DNA of 5,969 nt from Candidatus Methanovirga basalitermitum (lineage in GTDB: Archaea; Methanobacteriota; Methanobacteria; Methanobacteriales; Methanobacteriaceae): contig JAISZW010000011.1 in the NCBI GenBank assembly GCA_031284445.1, forward strand, positions 1-5,969, read 5' to 3'. Both the position numbers and the translations under genes were made by a program. The number at the start of each line of letters is the position of its first letter. Within the stretch, counting starts at the first letter, position 1. The notes beneath the pieces were generated by a model. The model was not told the DNA's origin. It ran no database searches and saw nothing but the letters and a program-made list of their open reading frames with translations. Below, piece by piece: positions 1 to 5,808 of this stretch.

Positions 1-127
1 ATGGTTTGGATAGGGCTTCGAGATTTGGCAGAATTAGGTGGACACTAAGAAATAGAAAATCCATCTCATAGTCAATTATGATTTTTTTAAGTTTATCACC
101 CAGATTTTTGACAGAGCCGATTCCTGA
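1..127. other. Window edge with competing short reading frames; no gene can be called
   Basis: Three frames run off the left edge. On the plus strand, one ends with a stop at 46-48 (last residues LAELGGH) and another with a stop at 69-71 (contains SRFGRIRWTLRNRK). On the minus strand, a frame is open from a stop at 128-130 to the edge and contains NLGDKLKKIIIDYEMDF; its only ATG is at 62-64 and has no convincing ribosome binding site. I recognise none of these peptides. A T7 run at 82-88, just after the 69-71 stop, slightly favours the end of a plus-strand gene. The sequence to the left of the window is needed to decide. Confidence 0.25.
82..88 (+). terminator. Possible U-tract terminator of an upstream plus-strand gene
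   Basis: A run of seven T lies 11 bases after the plus-strand stop at 69-71. Archaeal transcription can end at U-rich tracts without a strong hairpin. The call depends on a plus-strand gene really ending at 71, which is unproven. Such runs are common in DNA this AT-rich. Confidence 0.2.
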
Positions 128-137
128 TTAATTCTTG

Positions 138-158
138 AACTTAAATGAATTTTAAGTT
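138..158. repeat. Inverted repeat, 8-bp perfect arms, 5-base loop
   Basis: The arms AACTTAAA and TTTAAGTT flank TGAAT. The stem contains only AT pairs apart from one GC pair. It lies between the window-edge reading frames and the cofC promoter, about 170 bases before cofC. It could be a terminator stem or a regulator site, or chance in AT-rich DNA. The rest of 159-300 shows no gene or other clear signal. Confidence 0.35.
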
Positions 159-303
159 GTACTTTTAGAAATTACTGTGATATATCTTTTAGATTTCTTA
201 GATACATTTTTCAATGCCTTGAATTTTTCATGAAAATGAGACATCCTAATCAATATTAAACAAAACTTTAAGAATTATTTTATTAACAATAATTATTTAA
301 ATT

Positions 304-316
304 TGTTTATAAATAA
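304..316 (+). promoter_or_regulatory. Candidate archaeal TATA box for cofC-thiD
   Basis: The sequence TTTATAAATA at 306-315 is close to the archaeal TATA consensus. Transcription usually starts about 25 bases downstream, here near 335. That would leave a leader of about 30 bases before the preferred cofC ATG at 365. The surroundings are almost pure AT, so other TATA-like stretches are present and the choice is tentative. Confidence 0.4.
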
Positions 317-364
317 TTTAAAAAATGGATTGTAATATTGAATAACAAAATAATTAGGATTCTT

Positions 365-1036
365 ATGGATGAAATATATGCAATTATTCCAGTATCTAAA
401 CTTAATAATGCTAAAACTCGATTATCTCCCTTTTTATCACCAATAGAAAGGAAAAACTTATTAAAATCCATGCTTAAAGATGTCGTCATGGCTTTAAAAA
501 AGCATGTTGATGAAGTAATAATCATAAGTAGTGATACCGATGTTTTAGATTATGGGAAAGAATTAAGAGTGGTGACTCTTGTTGAAGAGAGTAACTCAAA
601 TTTAAATCTTGCACTTGAGCAAGCAATGAAATGGGCTGAAGATAAAGTTTCAAAAATTATCATAGTCCCATCAGATCTACCACTAATAGCTAAATCCGAT
701 CTTTGCAGATTAATAAATCAGGGAAAATCACAAGACTTCATAATTGCTCCCTCACGAGGAGGAGGAACCAACATTTTAATAATAAAACCATTAACTATTA
801 AGATGGAGTATGGTGAGGACAGCTTTAGAAAACATGTTAAAGAAGCAATAGCCAATAATTTACCTCCATTAGTCTATGATTCGTTTTTTTTATCTTTAGA
901 TGTTAATATAACTGAAGATCTTGGAGAAATATTATTACATGATGAAGACTCTAACACAAAAAATTACCTACAAACCTTAAATATTTCAGTTGAGCCGATT
1001 CATGGAGTGCAACGCTTAAAGGTATCAAGAAAATAA
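365..1036 (+). CDS. cofC: 2-phospho-L-lactate guanylyltransferase CofC
   Basis: CofC transfers GMP from GTP to 2-phospho-L-lactate (EC 2.7.7.68), giving the activated lactyl diphosphoguanosine that CofD joins to Fo in coenzyme F420 synthesis. F420 is the central hydride carrier of methanogens, and the enzyme is cytoplasmic. The 223-residue protein has the family's nucleotidyltransferase signatures: IIPVSKLNNAKTRLS at 7-21, SPIER at 25-29, the metal and nucleotide motif VPSDLPLI at 101-108, RGGGTN at 131-136, YGEDSFRKH at 149-157, and a C-terminal GVQRLKVSR. The length is normal. The start was set at ATG 365, because homologues begin just before IYAIIPV and AGGAT lies four bases upstream. A TTG at 338 would add nine residues without family support. 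The gene is followed after 14 bases by thiD, so the two are probably co-transcribed. Confidence 0.93.
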   Translation: MDEIYAIIPVSKLNNAKTRLSPFLSPIERKNLLKSMLKDVVMALKKHVDEVIIISSDTDVLDYGKELRVVTLVEESNSNLNLALEQAMKWAEDKVSKIIIVPSDLPLIAKSDLCRLINQGKSQDFIIAPSRGGGTNILIIKPLTIKMEYGEDSFRKHVKEAIANNLPPLVYDSFFLSLDVNITEDLGEILLHDEDSNTKNYLQTLNISVEPIHGVQRLKVSRK

Positions 1037-1050
1037 TTACGATGATTTAA

Positions 1051-1785
1051 ATGATTGGGATTTCAATAGCTGGGTTTGATCCATCAGGAGGAGCTGGAAT
1101 ATTAACTGATATTAAAACATTCACTTCATTAGGAATTCATGGAACAAGTGTAATCACAGCATTAACAGCTCAAAATCCAAAAAAATTCTTCTCAACCTAT
1201 CCAATAGCTATTGAATATATTGAAGAACAGTTTGATTCAATAGTAGATGAATACAATATTAATCATGGGAAAACAGGACTTTTATATTCAGATGAAGTGA
1301 TTAAACTAATCCATAAAAAACTTAAATCAAACAATATAAAGTATGTTGTTGATCCAGTTATGATTGCAAGTTCTGGTGGAAAACTATCAAAAAACGACAT
1401 TTCAAAAACTTTGAAAAATAATTTAATTAAAGATTCCGTACTTATTACTCCAAACATATCTGAAGCAGAAGCTTTATCAGGAATAGCTATTGAAAATATT
1501 GCCGATGGAATTGAAGCCTCAGATATGTTAAATAAATATTCTAATGTCTTAATTACAGGTGGTCATCTTAATGGAAATAGTATATTAAATATTGATGGAA
1601 AAATAACAGTACTTAAAGAAGACTTAATAAAAACAAATAATGTTCACGGGAGTGGATGCAGTCTATCAGCAGCTATTACAAGTTATTTAATTAAAGGAGA
1701 AGAATTAATTGTTGCTGTTAAGAAATCAAATAAATTTGTTCGAATAGCTATTGAAAATGGTCAGCATGGAACCTTAAGTTTTTAA
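1051..1785 (+). CDS. thiD: Hydroxymethylpyrimidine / phosphomethylpyrimidine kinase ThiD
   Basis: ThiD is a ribokinase-fold enzyme that phosphorylates hydroxymethylpyrimidine and then its monophosphate, supplying the pyrimidine half of thiamin diphosphate. Visible motifs are AGFDPSGGAGILTDIKTF at 7-24, VITALTAQN at 34-42 (Q41 is at the pyrimidine-binding position), DPVMIASSGGKL at 101-112, TPNISEAEALSG at 133-144, ITGGHL at 168-173, and the anion-hole and catalytic loop HGSGCSLSAA at 199-208 with C203. At 244 residues it is a single kinase domain, without the ThiN domain often fused to archaeal ThiD. T169 stands before GGH, where bacterial ThiD usually has lysine. GATGAT at 1041-1046, four bases before the ATG, is a good archaeal ribosome binding site. 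It follows cofC after 14 bases. A pyridoxal or other ribokinase-type specificity is possible but less likely. Confidence 0.9.
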   Translation: MIGISIAGFDPSGGAGILTDIKTFTSLGIHGTSVITALTAQNPKKFFSTYPIAIEYIEEQFDSIVDEYNINHGKTGLLYSDEVIKLIHKKLKSNNIKYVVDPVMIASSGGKLSKNDISKTLKNNLIKDSVLITPNISEAEALSGIAIENIADGIEASDMLNKYSNVLITGGHLNGNSILNIDGKITVLKEDLIKTNNVHGSGCSLSAAITSYLIKGEELIVAVKKSNKFVRIAIENGQHGTLSF

Positions 1786-1866
1786 TACCTTACATTTAAC
1801 AACGAACCAGTAATAACTCCATGTATGGTGATTATTCTGGGAACTTGAAATTCATCAAAATAATGG

Positions 1867-1885
1867 ATTTAAATAAGATTTAAAT
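1867..1885. repeat. Paired ATTTAAAT palindromes in the convergent gap
   Basis: Two copies of the self-complementary octamer ATTTAAAT (1867-1874 and 1878-1885) are separated by three bases, so their centres are 11 bases apart. They lie in the 138-base gap (1786-1923) between the ends of thiD and the small minus-strand gene. That gap is AT-rich and shows no strong hairpin or long T-run for either strand. The repeat may be chance. Confidence 0.3.
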
Positions 1886-1923
1886 TTGGATTAAAATAAT
1901 TGCATAACATTTGCTTGTAGAAA

Positions 1924-2151
1924 TTAATAATATTCCATTAAATCTTCAAATTCAGGATTATCTATAAATTCCTTTATGAATTCCTTAATATCTTCTATAA
2001 ATTCTTTTTTTCTATTTTCAAGACTTTTAATTCGAGAGTAATCTTTTTTTAAAGTTAAAATCATTTTAATATCATCAGTTTCTAACTCTAATTCTGGACA
2101 TTTTAATTCTGGTAAATCAATTTCAATACCATCAAAACCTTTTAAATCCAT
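1924..2151 (-). CDS. Small acidic protein of unknown function (75 aa)
   Basis: I do not recognise this protein. It has 75 residues, is strongly acidic and has no signal peptide or membrane segment, so it is probably cytoplasmic. The N-terminal third (MDLKGFDGIEIDLPELKCP) looks like short beta strands and has the only cysteine. The rest, from about residue 26, is rich in K, E, D, I and F, typical of long amphipathic helices or a small coiled coil. It ends in MEYY. Start choice: an ATG two codons further upstream (2157) is possible, but AGGTCAT (2156-2162) lies four bases before the 2151 ATG. This matches the spacing at thiD and would overlap the earlier ATG, so 2151 is preferred. It lies downstream of the nuclease gene on the same strand, with 209 bases between, and probably has its own promoter. 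Codon use and the clear ribosome binding site support a real gene. Confidence 0.6.
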   Translation of the reverse strand: MDLKGFDGIEIDLPELKCPELELETDDIKMILTLKKDYSRIKSLENRKKEFIEDIKEFIKEFIDNPEFEDLMEYY

Positions 2152-2288
2152 ATACATGACCTTTTATGACCGTGTAATTTAATTATTAGATAAATTAAAT
2201 TTAAGGTCTCTTTTCTATTGCAATTGTTTTCATGTTCTTATTCTTTTGCTGAGTAATTTTTGAAAACGTTGATATTCCAATTTGTAAC

Positions 2289-2314
2289 TTTGACAGATTC
2301 ATTAATTTGTCAAA
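2289..2314. repeat. Strong small hairpin between the nuclease and the acidic-protein gene
   Basis: The arms TTTGACA and TGTCAAA are extended inwards by ATT and AAT around the loop CATT. Read as plus-strand RNA this is an 11-pair stem with one G-U pair; on the minus strand that position is an A-C mismatch. It lies 47 bases after the nuclease stop codon. No long T-run follows on either strand, so it is not a classical terminator. It could be an operator, an RNA-processing site or a transcript end. A short T6 run on the minus strand (2351-2356) lies nearer the nuclease stop and is the better candidate for termination. Confidence 0.45.
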
Positions 2315-2360
2315 CTATCACGAATTGTGTGAAAATCATATTTTTAGTGTAAAAAATATT

Positions 2361-3560
2361 TTAAGGAATTTTGAGAAATTGAGGGTGATCATCACTATGT
2401 TTGTTGCAAAAGTTCCTAAAATCGCATGCATCACAGGTTCTTTTATCTCCATCAGCCTTCCATGACCCTTTTATTGATGATCCTTTACTTTCATTTACTG
2501 TAGATTTTTCAATATTATTGACAACATTATCAAATTCTTTTAAAGCTTTATCAACTTTTTTCTTGTTAATTTCAATAATTCTAATAGATCTATCTAATTT
2601 AAACGAATCTGAAAGGTTAGGAAAGTTTTTTTCATTCCCATTCCAATCATTAATCAATTCTCTATCTTCTTTACTTATTTTAACATCAGTTTTACCATTT
2701 TCAATATCTCCCTTTATAACGAGTAAATCCTCATTTGAAGGAAGAAGTTCATTTAAATAGAAGATTATTCCAGATATTATTGGCTTTAAGTTGGTTTGTT
2801 TGCATCTAAGCCAACTGTATGTTAATATCTGCCATTCATGATAGTTCCAAGTGGATTGATGTTCTAATGTTTTAGGATCGTGCTGAGGTCTTTTCATCCC
2901 TTTATAATCTATTATTATTTCGTATTCTTCGTCAGAGTTTAAATATTCTCTCTTATAAAAGTTTTCTTTTTTTAAATATTCTACAATCAAATTTTTTTTA
3001 GAAATTGGAGAATTTATTTTCAAAGAACTTATTACATCTATTACTCCGTTAACACAGTAAAAATCTGAGCGTCTATTTATTTTATCTTTTAAAGGCATTT
3101 TTCTCAAGCCTTTAATTAAAACTTCAGATGAATCCATTAAAGGAAATAGATGCTTTCCCCATAAGTTAATTGATTTCTCGATTCTTGTACTTATAATTCT
3201 TTTTAGAGGATTTTCACCATGTTCATTTTCACCTACAGTTTTATAAGGAGTAAAATATTTTGGGTTTGGTGGGTATAAACCCCTTGCTTGCATTCTTTGA
3301 TCAATTTTCTCTTCAATGGATCTAATATCTCTTAACCAATCCCATGGGAACTGTGTTTTTTTAAGTTTCCATTCAGTATATGCTTCTTCCATGACTCCAT
3401 GGATGAATTCTCCAAACCAAAGTTGTAATGGTCTTGATGGTGGTAGTGAACCTTTATTCTGATATCTGTATTGAAGATTACAAGTTAAAAAAGATAGTAA
3501 ATCCCCAGTTAGACTATACTCAGGAATATTGTATTCTTTAGATTTTGATGACAATTTCAT
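2361..3560 (-). CDS. PD-(D/E)XK nuclease with a Cas4/AddB-type Fe-S cluster motif
   Basis: This is a predicted RecB-family exonuclease with DNA as substrate. The active-site series is complete: GEFIHGVMEEAY at 50-61 (H54), GVIDVI at 172-177 (D175), IDYKG at 217-221 (D218 and K220) and WQILTY at 243-248 (the QxxxY motif). Four cysteines, C27 and C376-x2-C379-x5-C385, have the spacing of the 4Fe-4S staple of AddB and Cas4, which ties the two ends of the domain together. At 399 residues it is about twice the size of Cas4; the extra length lies mainly at 65-165, and in 180-212 and 285-365. It has no helicase motifs, signal peptide or membrane segment. The start at 3560 places SLTGDLLSFLTC near the N-terminus, as expected. 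No helicase, cas1/cas2 or CRISPR array is in the window, so a role in repair or in antiviral defence is open. Family membership is firm; the biological role is not. Confidence 0.85.
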   Translation of the reverse strand: MKLSSKSKEYNIPEYSLTGDLLSFLTCNLQYRYQNKGSLPPSRPLQLWFGEFIHGVMEEAYTEWKLKKTQFPWDWLRDIRSIEEKIDQRMQARGLYPPNPKYFTPYKTVGENEHGENPLKRIISTRIEKSINLWGKHLFPLMDSSEVLIKGLRKMPLKDKINRRSDFYCVNGVIDVISSLKINSPISKKNLIVEYLKKENFYKREYLNSDEEYEIIIDYKGMKRPQHDPKTLEHQSTWNYHEWQILTYSWLRCKQTNLKPIISGIIFYLNELLPSNEDLLVIKGDIENGKTDVKISKEDRELINDWNGNEKNFPNLSDSFKLDRSIRIIEINKKKVDKALKEFDNVVNNIEKSTVNESKGSSIKGSWKADGDKRTCDACDFRNFCNKHSDDHPQFLKIP

Positions 3561-3647
3561 TTTAACCCATCAACAACCTATTTTCTATTAATAAGTACTC
3601 AACCAAAGTTTTAAAAATAATGCCCATTATTAAGACTCATCAAATTA

Positions 3648-3662
3648 TAAATAAATATAAAC
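3648..3662 (-). promoter_or_regulatory. Candidate TATA box for the nuclease gene
   Basis: Read on the minus strand, this stretch contains GTTTATATTTATTTAT, which includes a close match to the archaeal TATA consensus. A start about 25 bases downstream, near 3630, would give a leader of about 70 bases. A weak TTGAT ribosome binding site (3570-3574) lies nine bases before the ATG. Other AT-rich stretches closer to the gene could also serve. Confidence 0.35.
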
Positions 3663-3845
3663 AAACAATTTTTAGATCTTATACTATATTCATCATTTTT
3701 AAATCAAATATCCAGTACTATATATCATCTTCTATTCTTTAAAACTGAGCAACAATTCTAAAATCAGCAAAAAACCATCATTTTATTCATATTTATGCAT
3801 TGCTAAATGTGCATGTTGGATAACTTATTATACCTCTTTAAAGAC

Positions 3846-3881
3846 AAAAAAAAAAAAAAAAAAAATAATTGTTGCCCAATT
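3846..3881 (-). terminator. Terminator candidate of the sortase gene: short hairpin then T20
   Basis: On the minus strand a 5-bp stem (AATTG, loop GGCAA, CAATT; 3867-3881) is followed after one base by 20 consecutive T (3865 down to 3846). It lies about 90 bases past the sortase stop codon. Oligo-U tracts terminate archaeal RNA polymerase, and this one is unusually long. It would separate the sortase transcript from the nuclease gene. The exact run length is sensitive to sequencing error. Confidence 0.6.
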
Positions 3882-3922
3882 TCTTTATGAATATACCATT
3901 TTCTTTATGAATATACCATTTT
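3880..3922. repeat. Exact tandem duplication, 20-bp unit, just over two copies
   Basis: The unit beginning TTCTTTATGA and ending ATATACCATT occurs at 3881-3900 and again, identical, at 3901-3920. The 20-base period holds from 3880 to 3922. Two exact copies with no spacer suggest a recent slippage duplication. It lies directly beside the T20 tract in the 3' region of the sortase gene. Each copy includes a TATA-like core on the minus strand. Confidence 0.9.
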
Positions 3923-3971
3923 TAAAATTTTTAGTAATGTTGAAACCAATGAATGTTGGATTTTTTTAAAA

Positions 3972-4928
3972 TCATCTTAGCGGTTCGATACTAACCAATT
4001 TGCAGTAACAGTATCTTTCTGCAGAGGTGTATCCTGGAGGCCAACAAGTTCCCATTATCAATTCTTTTACACCCTTTTTGAATTGAATAGGATTGGTTTC
4101 ATAATCATATCTTATATCCTCATTTGAAGTTACTTCATAGGTGTATTTCTTTTGAGTTAAGAAATCGTTAATATATACTTTATCACCTTTTACAAGTTTA
4201 TGTAAACTTTCAAATGGTGCTGAATAAGTTATATGATGACCTAATAATCCAATATCACCTTTTTCTCCAGGGTAATAGCTATTATCATAATGGTAAACAC
4301 TTTTATATGCATTTACAGTATCACTTCTTATATTCCAATTGTAGTTTAACTTTGGTATTTCGATAGTTCCAAATACAGGATTTTTAGTCAAAGTTTTAGT
4401 GCTGATTCTTATTTTACTTTTAATTATATCTATAACATTAGAATTATTTCCATAAAGAATAATACTATAAACTGCATTGTTTCTATTGATCCATAATTCT
4501 TTTACTACTTTTGAACTGTCATTTGAGAGAGTATATTCATTTTCATAAACTTCCATATCATCAGTTTTCTCTTTTTTCTTAGATGTTAATTTAAGTTTAC
4601 TTTCACTTTCACCTAATTCTTCAGGAATGAAGTCTTCAGCAATACTGTAATCTGAAGGAATATACTGCCTATTTATAATAATTTCACCTATTTCATGATT
4701 AATCAATTTATCAATGCAACTTCCATCAACACCACTATTAGTAGAGGATTTATTTCCAATCACCCAACTTTCAGGGTATTTAAATGATAATTCATTAAAA
4801 GTATAATTTTTGAGATTCGTATTGCTTTCATCTATAAAATCATGATCTCCTGTAAACATTATTGAAGCTGTAACTATGCTAATCATTACAAATATTATGA
4901 TTAATATGATTAAATTCTTATTTCTCAT
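3972..4928 (-). CDS. Membrane-anchored sortase with an extra N-terminal PsbP-like domain
   Basis: Sortases are cysteine transpeptidases that cut surface proteins at a short C-terminal motif and join them to the cell wall or to each other. Residues 6-25 form one hydrophobic segment, a signal anchor placing the rest outside. Residues about 41-178 form a separate domain opening with YTFNELSFKYPESW, which resembles the PsbP/DcrB-like domains of secreted archaeal proteins. The sortase domain runs from FGTIEIPKL (187) to the end. It has PGEKGDIGLLGHH (220-232, catalytic H231), APFESLHKLVKGD (237-249), GTCWP (293-297, catalytic C295) and R305 ten residues later. The pattern is nearest class D/E sortases. 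AGGAG (4935-4939), six bases before the ATG, is the strongest ribosome binding site in the window. The gene follows the deacetylase after 63 bases. Substrates with a sorting motif are not in the window. Confidence 0.88.
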   Translation of the reverse strand: MRNKNLIILIIIFVMISIVTASIMFTGDHDFIDESNTNLKNYTFNELSFKYPESWVIGNKSSTNSGVDGSCIDKLINHEIGEIIINRQYIPSDYSIAEDFIPEELGESESKLKLTSKKKEKTDDMEVYENEYTLSNDSSKVVKELWINRNNAVYSIILYGNNSNVIDIIKSKIRISTKTLTKNPVFGTIEIPKLNYNWNIRSDTVNAYKSVYHYDNSYYPGEKGDIGLLGHHITYSAPFESLHKLVKGDKVYINDFLTQKKYTYEVTSNEDIRYDYETNPIQFKKGVKELIMGTCWPPGYTSAERYCYCKLVSIEPLR

Positions 4929-4956
4929 TATAAACTCCTTTTAATTTATCTATTTA

Positions 4957-4971
4957 AATTAATATAAGTTA
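4957..4971 (-). promoter_or_regulatory. Weak TATA-like site between deacetylase and sortase genes
   Basis: The minus-strand sequence AACTTATATTAATTT could be a TATA box for the sortase gene. A start about 25 bases on would fall at or just upstream of its AGGAG site, leaving almost no leader. Co-transcription with the deacetylase from further upstream is therefore at least as likely. Confidence 0.25.
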
Positions 4972-4991
4972 AATCCTCATTAAGCAGTTTT

Positions 4992-5759
4992 TTAACTTAA
5001 CTCAGCGATTGAATCATTGTTGTAGTAGATTCGTTCTGGACCAAAACCAATTACCCCATCACTACGAGGATAAAAAGAAGGCAAAAGAGTATTTATATTA
5101 TAATAAACTTGGAATAATTCTTTTTTTGTTTGATTGAGCTTGTCAACATTTACATCAACATAATTGATATTTAAAGGTTCTGGTTTGGCTTGTTGTTGAT
5201 GATAGTAGTAGATTGGGAATTGTCTGTATTTTAGGTTTGGGTATTTTTCTTTCATTCTTTTCATTGCCTCATGACATGCATGATGATCTGGATTTCCATC
5301 ACCAGTTGTTGTATAAAAAGTGGTGTATCCATCTTTTAAGTACAAATCCTCCATAACACTAAATACTTCATCAGTAGTTAAAGCACCATCATCAAAACCA
5401 TGAGTTCTATAGTTAGTCACATTTATTACTTTCATCACTTGTTTAAACGAATCTTCACGTATTATACCCTTTCGATCCGCATCATTCATATCTTTAGAAA
5501 TACTCGCATTGTAGTAATTATTTACTATACGCAATGTAGGAGCTAAACTATTCCCTGATGTCATTAAGTCAAAGTGAAGCTTATATCCTGATTTTATTAA
5601 AATGGATATCACACCTCCAGCACCAATTGTCTCATCATCGGCATGAGAAATAATAAATGCTACTTTTTTATCATCATGATTATTAACTTGACTATAGAGA
5701 TATACGAATAATAAAGATAAAAGGACAATTCCTAACACTATTAAAACATGTTTATTCAT
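4992..5759 (-). CDS. Membrane-anchored PIG-L/LmbE family deacetylase
   Basis: This family holds zinc-dependent enzymes that remove acetyl groups from N-acetylglucosamine-type sugars (PIG-L, MshB, BshB). Residues 4-22 are a hydrophobic signal anchor, with positive residues before it and QVNNHDDKK after it. The catalytic domain is therefore predicted outside the membrane, unlike the many cytosolic members. The metal and catalytic motif is SHADDETIGAGG at 38-49, where H39 and D42 would bind metal and D41 act as base; the usual proline after the first His is alanine. The second metal motif is NPDHHA at 156-161 (H159). The 255 residues are normal for the family. AGTGAT (5765-5770), five bases before the ATG, supports the start. 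The sortase gene follows after 63 bases. The substrate is unknown: a wall polymer, a surface glycan or a glycolipid is plausible. No clear TATA box lies upstream, where an IS element ends. Confidence 0.85.
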   Translation of the reverse strand: MNKHVLIVLGIVLLSLLFVYLYSQVNNHDDKKVAFIISHADDETIGAGGVISILIKSGYKLHFDLMTSGNSLAPTLRIVNNYYNASISKDMNDADRKGIIREDSFKQVMKVINVTNYRTHGFDDGALTTDEVFSVMEDLYLKDGYTTFYTTTGDGNPDHHACHEAMKRMKEKYPNLKYRQFPIYYYHQQQAKPEPLNINYVDVNVDKLNQTKKELFQVYYNINTLLPSFYPRSDGVIGFGPERIYYNNDSIAELS

Positions 5760-5787
5760 AATTTATCACTTCGCTACATCTCATCTA

Positions 5788-5808
5788 CCCCTAACTGAAG
5801 TTAAGGGG
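5788..5808 (-). repeat. Imperfect palindrome of the IS605-type right end
   Basis: On the minus strand CCCCTTAACT and AGTTAGGGG pair, with one bulged T and a small loop (TC, or TTCA if the closing pair opens). The GC-rich foot is striking in this AT-rich DNA. Hairpins like this near IS200/IS605 ends are recognised by TnpA and form the 3' stem of TnpB guide RNAs. It lies 17 bases from the deacetylase ribosome binding site. Confidence 0.7.

Larger units (their letters stand above)
3561..3971. other. 411-base intergenic region upstream of the nuclease, downstream of the sortase
   Basis: No convincing gene is visible here. For the minus-strand nuclease it holds TATA-like DNA near 3648-3662 and a 6-bp inverted repeat (AATAAT, GCCC, ATTATT at 3616-3631) between that box and the start codon. 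At the sortase end it holds a T20 terminator candidate (3846-3881) and a 20-bp tandem duplication (3880-3922). A 40-codon plus-strand frame at 3620-3742 lacks a ribosome binding site and has low-complexity content. The stretch 3663-3845 shows only AT-rich DNA. Confidence 0.7.

Noticed and set aside
338..364. TTG start that would lengthen CofC by nine residues
   Set aside because: The family begins just before IYAIIPV, an ATG lies there, and the extra residues look like translated leader. A TATA-based transcription start near 335 would also leave no leader.
307..525. Minus-strand frame of 72 codons over the start of cofC
   Set aside because: It is antisense to the conserved CofC N-terminus, and its product is low-complexity.
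1263..1457. Minus-strand frame of 64 codons inside thiD
   Set aside because: It is antisense to conserved ThiD motifs (DPVM, TPN) and has no ribosome binding site of note.
1820..1848. GGTGAT motif with a nearby ATG in the convergent gap
   Set aside because: The only reading frame there closes after seven codons, so it is a chance match.
2401..2760. Plus-strand frame of 119 codons inside the nuclease gene
   Set aside because: It is antisense to a protein with complete nuclease motifs and shows the Leu/Ser/Phe-rich content of a shadow frame.
2361..3560. Cas4 of a CRISPR-Cas locus
   Set aside because: The protein is about twice Cas4 length, and no cas1, cas2 or repeat array is in the window, although the cluster and active-site pattern is shared.
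3620..3742. Plus-strand 40-codon frame in the intergenic region
   Set aside because: It has no ribosome binding site, composition is typical of random AT-rich DNA, and it lies over the probable promoter of the nuclease.
3880..3922. CRISPR array
   Set aside because: The repeats are directly adjacent with no spacers and only two copies; this is a simple tandem duplication.
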